Source: 2-01-FULL-41-14 sp046317875
GTDB taxonomy: Bacteria; Pseudomonadota; Alphaproteobacteria; UBA7879; UBA5542
Length of the DNA stretch: 64,000 nucleotides
Assembly (NCBI GenBank): GCA_046317875.1
Contig: JBKCVN010000026.1
Coordinates: forward strand, 1-64,000
Reading direction: 5' to 3'
The position numbers and the translations under genes are program-made. Numbering within the stretch: position 1 is the first letter of the stretch; each line of letters begins with the position of its first letter. The notes under the pieces were generated by a model. That model did no database searches. It saw only the letters and a program-made list of their open reading frames with translations, and was not told where the DNA came from. Shown piece by piece: positions 7,446 to 15,953 of the stretch.

Positions 7446-8258
7446 CTAAGTTAATTTCTTCACGTTGGGACTAACGGCCACAATGTGGGGGATGATTTTT
7501 TCCAAAAGGGCAATGGTTTGGGCTTTTTGATAGGCTTGGGTTTTGCTGAAATGGGGCGCCAGGCGTACATAAAACCAATCGGGGCGATGGACAGGGCCTG
7601 CGTAATACAGATGAACTTCGTGGCCTTTTTGTTGTAACAAATCAGCGGCTTGTTGGGCTTTTTCCAACGAGGAAAATTGCCCCAGTTCTATTTGATACAG
7701 GCTTTCCTGGGGTTTGGCTTCTTCAAAGCTGACCAAGGGTGTGGGTCGGGGGCGTATGGTCAGAGGAGGCGCAATACGGGGCGGCGGATCCCCGGGCACA
7801 TTTAATCGTTTTGTCTCGGCCAATAAATCTTCTTTATAGGTAGGTGGGGGGCCATAGGGAAGGGTTCCTTCCATGTACACGGGTCCCTGGGGGGTGCCTG
7901 AAAGATTGGGGCTGGGCCTTTTTTTTACGGGCCATAATGAGCGTAAATATTCGTTGGCTTCATCCTTTTGATCAGTTGTTTCTTTAGCTTCAGGGGCGGG
8001 CTCTTTTTTATCGGAAGGAGTAGCCGCTGGGTGGGCGGTTTGGTTGGAAGATGGGGAAGTTGAGGGGGCCTGAGTTCCTGCGGTTGTTGAGGGGGATTGG
8101 GCCCTTTGATTATCCTTAGAAGCCACGGGTTGACCTGCTTTCAGGGCCGTTTGCACCAGTGCTGAGGGGGAGAGGTGAGTATGAAGTACGATGCCCAAAA
8201 CCGCGCCTAACCCCAGGCATATAAGGGCAACAATCAAATATTTCATGGGCTGTGGCAT
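7446..8258 (-). CDS. Membrane-anchored SPOR-domain protein
   Basis: Residues 5-28 form an uncleaved signal anchor (YLIVALICLGLGAVLGIVL). Residues 35-180 are a Pro/Ser/Thr/Ala-rich periplasmic spacer. Residues about 188-262 form a SPOR domain (YQIELGQFSSLEKAQQAADLL... DWFYVRLAPHFSKTQAYQKA). SPOR domains bind septal glycan strands lacking stem peptides, so the protein probably acts at cell division, like FtsN or DamX. The exact orthologue cannot be named. AGGAG lies about 10 bases ahead of the ATG at 8258. It is preceded on the same strand, 24 bases away, by the PAAR-like gene, which has no obvious functional link. Confidence 0.85.
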   Translation of the reverse strand: MPQPMKYLIVALICLGLGAVLGIVLHTHLSPSALVQTALKAGQPVASKDNQRAQSPSTTAGTQAPSTSPSSNQTAHPAATPSDKKEPAPEAKETTDQKDEANEYLRSLWPVKKRPSPNLSGTPQGPVYMEGTLPYGPPPTYKEDLLAETKRLNVPGDPPPRIAPPLTIRPRPTPLVSFEEAKPQESLYQIELGQFSSLEKAQQAADLLQQKGHEVHLYYAGPVHRPDWFYVRLAPHFSKTQAYQKAQTIALLEKIIPHIVAVSPNVKKLT

Positions 8259-8282
8259 TTTTTTAAAAACTCCTGTGCTGGA

Positions 8283-8675
8283 TTACTTTGTACATGTGGA
8301 AGCCACCTGGCCTGCGAATGTGATCATAATAACCCCTGCATATGCACAATTTAACACACAGCTGGAATCCAGCATAGGGAACCCCCCTAAAAAAACAGCT
8401 GCAGATCCCGGTGTCCAAGGTCCCGAAGGGTTGGGGACACAGGGCATGGGGGTTAAAACGCCTAGGGCTGCCGCTGTGGCTGCAGCGACTGCCGGATTAG
8501 CCAAGCTGAGGCACATGCCAAAGGAAGGGACGTTGAGTAAAGGAATGGTGTCCAGGACCTTACCGGCTTGCATGGCCCCCCCCACAACGGGGGCAGGAAT
8601 AAACGTTAAAGTGCCAGGGGCCATACCCATGGTACAAAGGGCCATTGCCCCGGTGGTGACGACTTGTCCTGCCAT
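8283..8675 (-). CDS. PAAR-like protein of the DUF4280 type
   Basis: A 130-residue protein rich in Gly, Pro, Ala and Cys, with the pattern MCTMGMAPGTLTF... NVPSFGMCLSLANPAVAAATAAALGVLTPMPC... CAYAGVIMI split through the sequence. I recognise this as the DUF4280/PAAR-like family, which caps spikes of type VI or extracellular contractile injection systems and can carry effectors. The longer open frame starts at 8699. The ATG at 8675 has AGGGAG four bases upstream and begins MAGQVV, as family members do. No tube, sheath, spike or baseplate gene is in the window, so the gene is an orphan here. It may act with machinery encoded elsewhere. Confidence 0.75.
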   Translation of the reverse strand: MAGQVVTTGAMALCTMGMAPGTLTFIPAPVVGGAMQAGKVLDTIPLLNVPSFGMCLSLANPAVAAATAAALGVLTPMPCVPNPSGPWTPGSAAVFLGGFPMLDSSCVLNCAYAGVIMITFAGQVASTCTK

Positions 8676-8795
8676 GATCTCCCTGTTTGATCTATCCAAG
8701 TTAAAATCCTTTGTGCCAAAAGTAAAGAGAGGGGGACTTAAGAGGCTATCTTTTTAGAGAAAAATACCGTACAAAAATATAAAAACGAGGAATCA

Positions 8796-9482
8796 GTGAC
8801 CATAGCGCAGCTGCCTTTGGAGTTTTCCCTAGAGGCCAAATATTTGCCCGAAGATTTTATTTCTAGCGAAAGTAATAGGTTGGCGGTGTCGGCTTTGGGA
8901 TTGTGGCCCCATTGGCCCACCTATGGATTGATCATGTGTGGGGCCCCCAAAGTGGGTAAAACCCATTTGGCCCATGTGTTTCAGTATCAATCCCAGGCAT
9001 TGTTTTTACAAAAAGAACACTTAACCCAGATTGATCACTTTGAACCCCTTATCCACCCTGGCAGGCCCTATATTTTGGATGATGTGTATCCCTGGGCACA
9101 GAAAAATGAATCTACCTTTTTTCACTTGTTGAACCTGATTAAAGAGAGACAAGCCATGGTGTTATTAGTGGCTGAACAAACGCCGGGATTGTGGGAACTT
9201 CAGCTGCCTGATTTGAAATCACGCTTGGCCCAGCTGAACACTGTGCGGATCGAGCGCCCAGACGATGAGCTATTAGAAGCCATTTTGGTGAAAAAAATAT
9301 CTGAAATGCAGGTTGACATAGCCCCTATTGTATGCCGCTATATTTTAACGCACATCGAACGGTCGGCTTCTTATCTAGTACGTTTTTTGGAAGAGGTTAA
9401 TCGGGCCTCTTTGGTGCAGAAACGAGCCATCACCGTGCCCTTGGTCCGCCAAGTTTTTAGTGGGTTTCATCGGATTGTTTAG
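8796..9482 (+). CDS. hdaA: DnaA-related regulator HdaA (Hda family)
   Basis: HdaA/Hda promotes hydrolysis of DnaA-bound ATP after initiation, together with the DNA clamp. The 228-residue protein is a DnaA AAA+ domain without the DNA-binding domain. It has QLPLEFSLE at the start (the clamp-binding QxxLxF-like motif is at residues 5-10), a Walker A GAPKVGKT at 49-56 and a Walker B-like YILDD at 92-96. The C-terminal lid follows. The start is GTG at 8796 with GAGG about 7 bases ahead. It is divergent from the PAAR-like gene, and the 120-base gap serves both. Confidence 0.85.
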   Translation: MTIAQLPLEFSLEAKYLPEDFISSESNRLAVSALGLWPHWPTYGLIMCGAPKVGKTHLAHVFQYQSQALFLQKEHLTQIDHFEPLIHPGRPYILDDVYPWAQKNESTFFHLLNLIKERQAMVLLVAEQTPGLWELQLPDLKSRLAQLNTVRIERPDDELLEAILVKKISEMQVDIAPIVCRYILTHIERSASYLVRFLEEVNRASLVQKRAITVPLVRQVFSGFHRIV

Positions 9483-9509
9483 CCCCCATCGGAGGGAAAA
9501 TATCCCCCG

Positions 9510-10925
9510 TTAATCTTTTAAGTGTTGATAAAGGCTTAGGGCTTTTTTGCGCGCTGTATCATGATCAACAATGGGCCGGGGATAGGTGTTGCCCAAGGTG
9601 ACGCCTGCTTGTTTAAGGGTAGCGGTCGACGCTTCCCACGGGGCATGAATATCCTTATCAGAGAGATTTTTAAGCTCGGGCACCCATTTGCGGAGATACT
9701 CTCCCGTAGGATCAAATTTTAGGCTTTGAAGAATGGGGTTAAAAATGCGGAAATAGGGTGCTGCATCGGGACCACTGCCCGCTACCCACTGCCATCCCAT
9801 GGAATTATTGGCCAGGTCTGCATCGACTAACGTATCCCAAAACCACTCGGCCCCCTCATGCCAATGAATTAGCAAGTGTTTGGTTAAAAAAGACGCCACC
9901 ACCATGCGCACTCGGTTATGCATCCAACCTGTTCTCCACAGCTCTCGCATCCCGGCATCCACCAAAGGATATCCTGTTTTGCCGCGCTGCCACGCCTTTA
10001 AATGGGCTTTATTCGCCTGCCATTCAAATTGGTTAAAGGTGGGGTTAAAATTTTCGCGGGGGAGGGTGGGGAAATGAAACAGTAAATAATAGGAAAATTC
10101 TCGCCAACAAAGCTCGCTTTGGAATTTGGCTATGTTCTTGGGGGACGCGTCACTATCTTGGGCGGCATACCACGCTTGATGGGGGCTGAGTTCCCCAAAG
10201 TGAAGATGAGGTGATAAACGGGAGACTGATTCTTGGGCAGGAAAATCCCGACCTTTGTCATAGTCATGAAGACCATGGTCTAGGAATTCTTTTAATTGAA
10301 CATGGGCGCCCTTTTCGCCAGGGGTCCAGACAGGTTCGAACCCTTGGGCCCAATTGGGCTGGGTGGGAAGTAAGTCCCAATCCTTCAGATGATGACCTTG
10401 GGGCTGTGGATGGAATCCTTTCAGGGCGGTGGGCGCATCCGTGGGCTGGGAGGGTTTTAAAGTATTCAAACAGGCCTTGTAAAAGGGGGTAAAGACACGG
10501 AATGGTTTTTTGCTTTGATTTAAAATTTCCCAAGGTTCAAATAATAAGGATCCATTAAAGCTTTGCACGAACAAACGATTTTTGAAGTGGTCTTTGATGT
10601 TGGTGTCACGCTGAATGGCATGGGGATCATAGCAACGGTTCCAAAATAAACCCTGGGCCTTTGTTTGTTCAACAAGATTTTCTAATTGTTTTTGGGGGTC
10701 CCCTTTTAGCAATAATAACGGCGTATTATATTTTTCTTGAAGAGCTTGATCCAGTGCCGCCAAGCTGTGATGGAGCCACCATTTCTGGGCACTGCCCATG
10801 GGGGTGGGGGTTGTGTCATCCCAAATATAGACGGGAATAAAAGAGGTATGGTCCCGAGCCAGGGCCGAAAGGGCGGGGTTATCGGTCAGGCGCAGATCGT
10901 GCCGAAACCATAAAATAGCAGTCAT
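9510..10925 (-). CDS. phrB: Deoxyribodipyrimidine photolyase
   Basis: A 471-residue class I cyclobutane pyrimidine dimer photolyase that uses light and FADH- to repair UV lesions. The N-terminal alpha/beta domain (about 1-130; AILWFRHDLRLTDNPALSAL) would bind an antenna chromophore. The FAD domain shows GYPLVDAGMRELW, MHNRVRMVVASFLTKHLL, and DADLANNSMGWQWVAGSG split over 330-390. These are the diagnostic stretches of the photolyase/cryptochrome family. Length and ends are normal, and the gene looks intact. Its ATG at 10925 is three bases after the stop of the upstream membrane-protein gene, so the two form one transcription unit. Confidence 0.95.
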   Translation of the reverse strand: MTAILWFRHDLRLTDNPALSALARDHTSFIPVYIWDDTTPTPMGSAQKWWLHHSLAALDQALQEKYNTPLLLLKGDPQKQLENLVEQTKAQGLFWNRCYDPHAIQRDTNIKDHFKNRLFVQSFNGSLLFEPWEILNQSKKPFRVFTPFYKACLNTLKPSQPTDAPTALKGFHPQPQGHHLKDWDLLPTQPNWAQGFEPVWTPGEKGAHVQLKEFLDHGLHDYDKGRDFPAQESVSRLSPHLHFGELSPHQAWYAAQDSDASPKNIAKFQSELCWREFSYYLLFHFPTLPRENFNPTFNQFEWQANKAHLKAWQRGKTGYPLVDAGMRELWRTGWMHNRVRMVVASFLTKHLLIHWHEGAEWFWDTLVDADLANNSMGWQWVAGSGPDAAPYFRIFNPILQSLKFDPTGEYLRKWVPELKNLSDKDIHAPWEASTATLKQAGVTLGNTYPRPIVDHDTARKKALSLYQHLKD

Positions 10926-10928
10926 AGA

Positions 10929-11360
10929 TTAGAAAAACCACTTCTTGGCCACCATGGCGGCCAGACGGGGGGTAAGAATCAGGCCCATGAGCGCAAAGGG
11001 CCAGGGTTCCAGGTGGGTGATGGCATAGGAATTAAGCACCAGCTGGGGATCCAGATCGTAAATACCATATAAGACGGTCATCTGCACAATCATGGCCAAC
11101 CCTGCCCAAATTAAGCCCATCATCCATAAATCGCCCCGTGAAAACCGGGTATTATCCCGTTTTAAAAGCTGAATATAAAGGGTATAGAAAAAAGCCACAC
11201 TTAGCCCGATGGAAAGCCATCCCTGACCCGAACCACCAGGGGCAGGGGAAATTAGAATTTCCTTTAGGGAAGAAAATAAAAGAGCTACAAAAGGAAGAAG
11301 GACGCGACTGAACACATTTGAAGAAAAGAAACGCCAGCTTGAGTATCCTATTTTTCTCAT
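10929..11360 (-). CDS. Small integral membrane protein, unknown function
   Basis: A 143-residue protein not assigned to a family. Hydrophobic segments near residues 18-34, 48-66, 80-100 and 115-132 suggest four membrane helices, with a basic N-terminus. It ends three bases before the photolyase start and is probably cotranscribed with it. That closeness is the only clue to its role. Confidence 0.7.
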   Translation of the reverse strand: MRKIGYSSWRFFSSNVFSRVLLPFVALLFSSLKEILISPAPGGSGQGWLSIGLSVAFFYTLYIQLLKRDNTRFSRGDLWMMGLIWAGLAMIVQMTVLYGIYDLDPQLVLNSYAITHLEPWPFALMGLILTPRLAAMVAKKWFF

Positions 11361-11611
11361 AATTTCCCTAGATAAGCACGCAATATCTGTTATTCTTTTA
11401 TAATCTCAATATTATACAAGAAAGTCAAATATAGGGCTTTGGACAAAAAGGGAACAAGTGGAAATTGACGTGTTGTTCAACCTTGGTATTGGAACACATG
11501 AAGGCTTTTCAACATTGATAAGAAAGGTTTTTTGTTGACTAAGGTTTGTGCATTGTGAGCATAAAATGCAAAAAAGGACTTGGGAATAATTTATAACCAT
11601 ACGTGAGTGTC

Positions 11612-12130
11612 ATGCAAAAAATTTTTTCATTAAGAGGCCATAGTTCATTTTTCTTTGTAAAAAGTATTTTAATCATCATGATCTCTTTTGCCTTTATAAG
11701 AGGGGCAGAAGGGGGAACTTCACAAGTGACTGATTTTCCTGATCAAGGACCTATTAATCAGAGTCGTGTTCTCCATGGGTTAGGACAGGGATATGATGAT
11801 GAGGATCTGAGAAGAAGACATATTTTTTCTGATCAAAACAGTATTTGGGCTTACAGTCTTTTTTCTTCGGTGGGCGTGGGGGTGGCGCTTAGTACCTTAT
11901 TTGGTGATTTAGAGGATAACTTATATGCAATGATTCCCTGTGTGCTGGGATGTATGATAGGGGGAGGGGTGGTAGGTTTCATGATTAAAAGTGGTATGCC
12001 AAACCACCATTCTATGACTAATTATTCTCATTTGATGGCGTTTATGGCCAGCCTGTTCCCTTGGGTGATTGTATGTTCTTTAGAGTATGCAAGATTTCAA
12101 TCTAATCAATCTGAAGTATTTAGTCGATGA
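11612..12130 (+). CDS. Exported or membrane protein, unknown function
   Basis: A 172-residue protein (175 from a GTG at 11603). The N-terminus is a signal sequence with a hydrophobic stretch SILIIMISFAFI, followed by a polar Gly/Asp-rich stretch. Three further hydrophobic segments lie near residues 90-110, 115-135 and 152-170. No family is recognised. The ATG at 11612 is chosen because it gives a tighter signal sequence, but neither start has a strong Shine-Dalgarno site. A long AT-rich gap precedes it and rluD follows. Confidence 0.6.
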   Translation: MQKIFSLRGHSSFFFVKSILIIMISFAFIRGAEGGTSQVTDFPDQGPINQSRVLHGLGQGYDDEDLRRRHIFSDQNSIWAYSLFSSVGVGVALSTLFGDLEDNLYAMIPCVLGCMIGGGVVGFMIKSGMPNHHSMTNYSHLMAFMASLFPWVIVCSLEYARFQSNQSEVFSR

Positions 12131-12299
12131 ATCTAGAAAATCATATTTTTTACCCTTCTGGCTTATAAAATAGTTCCAGTTTTTCTATGTATTTAACCCC
12201 CTAGTGATTCATGTTTTCTAGGGAGGGAATGAAAAGTATTCTCTTTTCCAAGAATGAGTTGAGTTTTGTGGCAAAAAAAGTTATGCGTTTTTTGGCTTT

Positions 12300-12311
12300 C
12301 GATTATAATCG
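12300..12311 (+). promoter_or_regulatory. Palindromic -10 region ahead of rluD
   Basis: CGATTATAATCG is a perfect 12-base palindrome with a consensus TATAAT at 12304-12309, about 35 bases ahead of the rluD ATG at 12347. No good -35 lies 16-18 bases upstream. A regulator binding the palindrome could control the promoter, but the match could be chance. Confidence 0.35.
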
Positions 12312-12346
12312 TCCCATGATGAACCTATGGAAGAAGGCCCAGGCCT

Positions 12347-13318
12347 ATGACTAAAGCATATAAAGTTTATATTACCCCCGAGCTGAATAGGGAGCGGTTG
12401 GATAAGGCCCTGGCCACATTATTGCCCATTTTTTCCCGCAGTCGATTACAGGCCTTGATTATGTCAGGGCATGTGCGGGTGGAGGGGCATGTAATCGAGG
12501 ACCCCAAAACCAAGGTAAAAGAAGGACAATTTATTCAAATTGACGAGCCCGAGGCGGAAGAAACGCCCCTGGAGGCCGAGGATATCCCCCTGGACATCAT
12601 ATTTGAGGATGATCATTTATTGGTGATTAATAAACCCGCGGGGTTGGTGGTGCATCCGGGTGCTGGAAATAAAAAGGGCACCTTAGTGAATGCGTTGTTG
12701 GGGCATTCTGAAGGCCATTTGTCGGTGGTGGGGGGCGTGAAGCGGCCTGGTATCGTGCATCGGTTAGATAAGGATACCAGCGGACTGATGGTGGTGGCCA
12801 AGACGGATGCGGCGCATCAAAAACTATCGGCCCAATTTTCCGATCGCACCCTAAGCCGTACTTACCTAGCCTTTGTGGTGGGCCAAATTATGCCCGAAGG
12901 CACCATTGATCAAAACATCGGACGCAGTTCCCACAATCGGCAAAAAATGGCGGTTAGACGGGTGGGGGGAAAAGAGGCCATCACCCACTATAAGGTGCTG
13001 GAGTATTACGGTGAACACGCGGTGATTGCCTCGCTGGTGGAATGTCGATTAGAGACGGGGCGTACCCATCAAATTCGGGTGCATTTGGCCAATGCGGGCC
13101 ATCCCTTGATTGGGGATCCGGTATATGGTCGGGCCAAAAGCAACCCCATGTTGAAGCGATTATGGGCCGAGAATCCGGGTGTGTGGATAGATGACCGGCA
13201 GGCCTTGCATGCGGCAGCGATTAAGTTTACGCATCCCGCCACGGGGGAAAAAATGAAGTTTGAAATCCCCTTTCCCCCTGATTTGGAAGCCTTGCAAAAT
13301 ATTTTAGAAGGGGCCTGA
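12347..13318 (+). CDS. rluD: 23S rRNA pseudouridine(1911/1915/1917) synthase
   Basis: RluD isomerises uridines in helix 69 of 23S rRNA, at the subunit bridge. The protein has an N-terminal S4 RNA-binding domain (about 16-70; RLDKALATLLP...SRSRLQALI) and the RluA-type catalytic domain with GIVHRLDKDTSGL, where D141 is the nucleophile. The RTHQIRVHLA and GDPVYG motifs follow. Length 323 is normal. The stop overlaps the ATG of the next gene by one base (TGATG). Confidence 0.95.
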   Translation: MTKAYKVYITPELNRERLDKALATLLPIFSRSRLQALIMSGHVRVEGHVIEDPKTKVKEGQFIQIDEPEAEETPLEAEDIPLDIIFEDDHLLVINKPAGLVVHPGAGNKKGTLVNALLGHSEGHLSVVGGVKRPGIVHRLDKDTSGLMVVAKTDAAHQKLSAQFSDRTLSRTYLAFVVGQIMPEGTIDQNIGRSSHNRQKMAVRRVGGKEAITHYKVLEYYGEHAVIASLVECRLETGRTHQIRVHLANAGHPLIGDPVYGRAKSNPMLKRLWAENPGVWIDDRQALHAAAIKFTHPATGEKMKFEIPFPPDLEALQNILEGA

Positions 13319-14244
13319 TGAACAGCGCGCCTAAAAATATTCTTGTGATTCAGCCCTTGCCGGGAATTGGCGATCTTTTTTGGTTTGATGCGGTGCTGCA
13401 AAGCCTAAGTTCTTTTTATAAAACGCCTGTGACGTTGTTGACTAAACGCCAAAGTCAAGCCCAGGCCCTGTATGGCGGCAATAATTATGTTCAGGACGTT
13501 TTGTGGATTGAACGGCCGGGGCTGCATGAGGGGCTATGGGGGATGTGGCGGTTGGCCCGAACCTTAAAACAAAAAAAATTCTCCCATGTTTGGATTTTAC
13601 ATAAAAGTTGGCGCTATCGATGGGTCTGCCGATGGGCGGGCATTCAACATATTATGGCCTATCCTGTTGAGAAGAAATGGTTACAGCTGCACCCCATTCA
13701 ACGGGCCGAGCAACTGCTGAAAAACAATGGGGTGCCTTTGTTAAAGGATCCTTTGTTTCCCATTTCTGAGGATGCCCGCAGGCATGTGGAACAGATCTTA
13801 AAAATCCATAAAAAACCCTGGGTGGCGTTGGGGATTGGGGGATCGGAGCCTTCGAAAAAATGGGGACATACGTATTGGGAAGATTTGGCTGTGTGGTTGA
13901 GCCATCATAAAAAAGTATCGGTATTTTTGTTGGCGGGGGCTCGGGAACACACCGAGGCTGAAAAGATGGTTTCATCCATTCAAAAAAAGGGGGGTGAGGC
14001 CGTGGCACTCACCCAGTTTTCCTTGCAACAGTCCCTGGCGTTTTTAGCCGAAACAGAGTTGGTGATCGCTAATGATACGGGCATGATGAACGGAGCTGCC
14101 GTTTTAAATAAGCCTGTTATTGGCTTATTTTTAGGGACTGCGCCGCTTCGCTATCGGTCTTGTTTAAAGCCCATTCAGGTGTTACCTGGTGGAAAAACAA
14201 TTTCTGTGGATCAGGTTCAAAAAGCTGTGACGATGATTTTGTAA
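13318..14244 (+). CDS. Glycosyltransferase family 9 (heptosyltransferase-like)
   Basis: A GT-B glycosyltransferase of the ADP-heptose:LPS heptosyltransferase family. The N-terminal start ILVIQPLPGIGDLFWFD holds the loop typical of GT9 (usually GDV/GDL). The C-terminal half has VALGIGGSEPSKKW and the nucleotide-sugar site VIANDTGMMNGAAVLNKPV, with the usual D-[ST]-G core. It probably adds a sugar to lipopolysaccharide core, but donor and acceptor cannot be assigned. It overlaps rluD, so it is translationally coupled to it. It converges on the gene at 14257-14817. Confidence 0.85.
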   Translation: MNSAPKNILVIQPLPGIGDLFWFDAVLQSLSSFYKTPVTLLTKRQSQAQALYGGNNYVQDVLWIERPGLHEGLWGMWRLARTLKQKKFSHVWILHKSWRYRWVCRWAGIQHIMAYPVEKKWLQLHPIQRAEQLLKNNGVPLLKDPLFPISEDARRHVEQILKIHKKPWVALGIGGSEPSKKWGHTYWEDLAVWLSHHKKVSVFLLAGAREHTEAEKMVSSIQKKGGEAVALTQFSLQQSLAFLAETELVIANDTGMMNGAAVLNKPVIGLFLGTAPLRYRSCLKPIQVLPGGKTISVDQVQKAVTMIL

Positions 14245-14256
14245 TACACTGATATG

Positions 14257-14817
14257 TCAATAAAATGACGTTTCAGCCAAATAAGATTGAAGATGTTGTA
14301 ACCGTTGTTGGAACCGTAATAAAGCCAACTCGGTTTGAACTAAATATTCAAAAGTAGGCAGGTCACGATCATCTGCCAAGGTATCCAAAATATTTTTTAC
14401 ATTATCTTGTTCTAAGATCTTGGTCATGTCCCGCCATTTTTTTTCGATTCGCGCTTCATTTTTGTGGATGGAAGTGGAAGAGGAGTGACAAGATCTATGA
14501 AAAATCTTTGAAATGGCTACTTGGGGACCGTCTTTTAAAATATGATTCGAGACCTGAAAATAATAATTGGCCGCCCTATGCATATCGGAAGAAATGAACC
14601 CTGAAAGTTCTAAAAGATGAAGACCCGTTCCCCGCCATAACCAAGGCTTTTTAACTTTTAAATGATATTTCTTTTCCATCTCGTGTAAGAAATAATACCG
14701 ATTTCTCTCGATGGGATTTCGAAAGAAAGGGTTGAAAGGGGGTGACCTGAGTGGCAGGATCGACTGTTGAGCGAAATGTTTAGATTTTTTTTGCGCAGTG
14801 CGAAATTTTTTTGGCAT
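14257..14817 (-). CDS. Conserved-looking hypothetical protein
   Basis: 186 residues, basic, mostly helical, no signal peptide. No family recognised. The ATG at 14817 has AGGAG seven bases upstream, so translation is likely. The N-terminus is rich in Lys/Arg (PKKFRTAQKKSKHF). Convergent with the glycosyltransferase, separated by 12 bases. Confidence 0.6.
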   Translation of the reverse strand: MPKKFRTAQKKSKHFAQQSILPLRSPPFNPFFRNPIERNRYYFLHEMEKKYHLKVKKPWLWRGTGLHLLELSGFISSDMHRAANYYFQVSNHILKDGPQVAISKIFHRSCHSSSTSIHKNEARIEKKWRDMTKILEQDNVKNILDTLADDRDLPTFEYLVQTELALLRFQQRLQHLQSYLAETSFY

Positions 14818-15031
14818 AAGTTGTCTCCTATTTTAAGTGTCTGCCTGTTAAACAGCCTAAGTACATAATATAAAAAAAAGTAATTGTAAATAAAAAAATC
14901 GATATTTTTTATCAATTATTTAAATTTATTGTTTTTTATTTTTTTCTGAATATTTAAAATTTAATTTTTACACGGCATTTTTTCTGACTATTCGCAAACT
15001 TGATATTTTTTTAAAACCCCATTGAATGAAT

Positions 15032-15067
15032 CCCCCCTTCTTGAGTATTATCGGGCAGGGGGTTTTT
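15032..15067 (+). promoter_or_regulatory. Hairpin plus T-run that covers the ribosome binding site of the oxygenase gene
   Basis: CCCCCCT (15032-15038) can pair with AGGGGG (15057-15062), followed by five T and the ATG at 15069. The right arm is also the only Shine-Dalgarno-like sequence for the gene, six bases ahead of the ATG. The structure could act as a weak terminator or attenuator, or it could mask the binding site. Seen: complementarity and position. Function is inference. Confidence 0.5.
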
Positions 15068-15068
15068 C

Positions 15069-15953
15069 ATGCTTAAAATAATAGGAATACTGATGCTGCA
15101 AGGGGTGATGTTGAATGGAACGGCGGCCACAAAAGAAATTTTCCCTACGGCCCAGAAAATCCTCACTCAGCTGCGCCACCAACACTATGCCCAGGTGCCT
15201 TTTCGGTATGACCACTGGTTTTGTACCCAGGCCATGGAATCGTTCTTTAAATTTGTAGATTTGCCCGAAACTGAGCGGCATAAGTTTAATGGCAAACTAT
15301 CCAGTAAACATCGTCGGGGTGATTTAGGGCTGGTTTATCGGCAAAAATCCCAGGGGGACGGGTATAACGATAGTAAGTGTTTTTTCCATTATCACCCCAA
15401 ATTGCGGGCCTTACATGAACAAGAAATTCAGAAAACCCCCGTGGTGAAAGATTTTATGGACCGGGCTGATTTGATTTGGCAGGAAGTGTATCACACGTTG
15501 GACTTAACCCTTACCCAATTCGAATATCCATTTCCAGGAATAAAAGCTAAGGTTTTAAACACACAAGAGCCCCATATTTTGGTGCGTTTTTTGCGGTATG
15601 ATATTCAAACCCCGGGCCATTATTTAGCCAAACCCCATTTTGATGCGGGATCCATGACCTTTGCGATCGCTGAAAGCAAGCCAGGGTTGCGGCTGGGGAG
15701 TGGCCCTGACGATCTGAAATTGGTGGAACATTACGACAAGCAAGCCTTATTTTTCCTGGCTGCCAATATTGGGCAGTTAATAGACCCCACCCCCCTGAAG
15801 CCCGGTTGGCATGATGTGATTCATGTGGGCGAAAGACCATCGGATAATAAATACGAACGGTGGGCTTTAGTGGCCTTTATTGATGGGCATAACACCACGG
15901 GGGCGCCGGAAACGGTGACGCATAAGTGGCGGGTGGATAAGAAGCTGTTGTAG
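15069..15953 (+). CDS. Exported 2-oxoglutarate/Fe(II)-dependent oxygenase-like protein
   Basis: Residues 1-20 form a short signal peptide (LKIIGILMLQGVMLNGTAA). The C-terminal half carries a 2-oxoglutarate/Fe(II) oxygenase signature of the isopenicillin-N-synthase type: H190-F-D192, distal H248 in GWHDVIH, and R264 in RWALVAF, the usual 2-oxoglutarate contact. Spacing (56 residues HxD to His, 16 to Arg) fits the family. Such enzymes hydroxylate or desaturate small molecules or proteins. Export is unusual because 2-oxoglutarate is a cytosolic metabolite. Two Cys (52 and 104) are present. No operon partner is seen. Substrate unknown. Confidence 0.72.
   Translation: MLKIIGILMLQGVMLNGTAATKEIFPTAQKILTQLRHQHYAQVPFRYDHWFCTQAMESFFKFVDLPETERHKFNGKLSSKHRRGDLGLVYRQKSQGDGYNDSKCFFHYHPKLRALHEQEIQKTPVVKDFMDRADLIWQEVYHTLDLTLTQFEYPFPGIKAKVLNTQEPHILVRFLRYDIQTPGHYLAKPHFDAGSMTFAIAESKPGLRLGSGPDDLKLVEHYDKQALFFLAANIGQLIDPTPLKPGWHDVIHVGERPSDNKYERWALVAFIDGHNTTGAPETVTHKWRVDKKLL

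Noticed and set aside
8191..8757. 188-residue plus-strand frame opposite the PAAR-like gene
   Set aside because: It is the antisense shadow of a real gene with family motifs and Shine-Dalgarno site on the minus strand.
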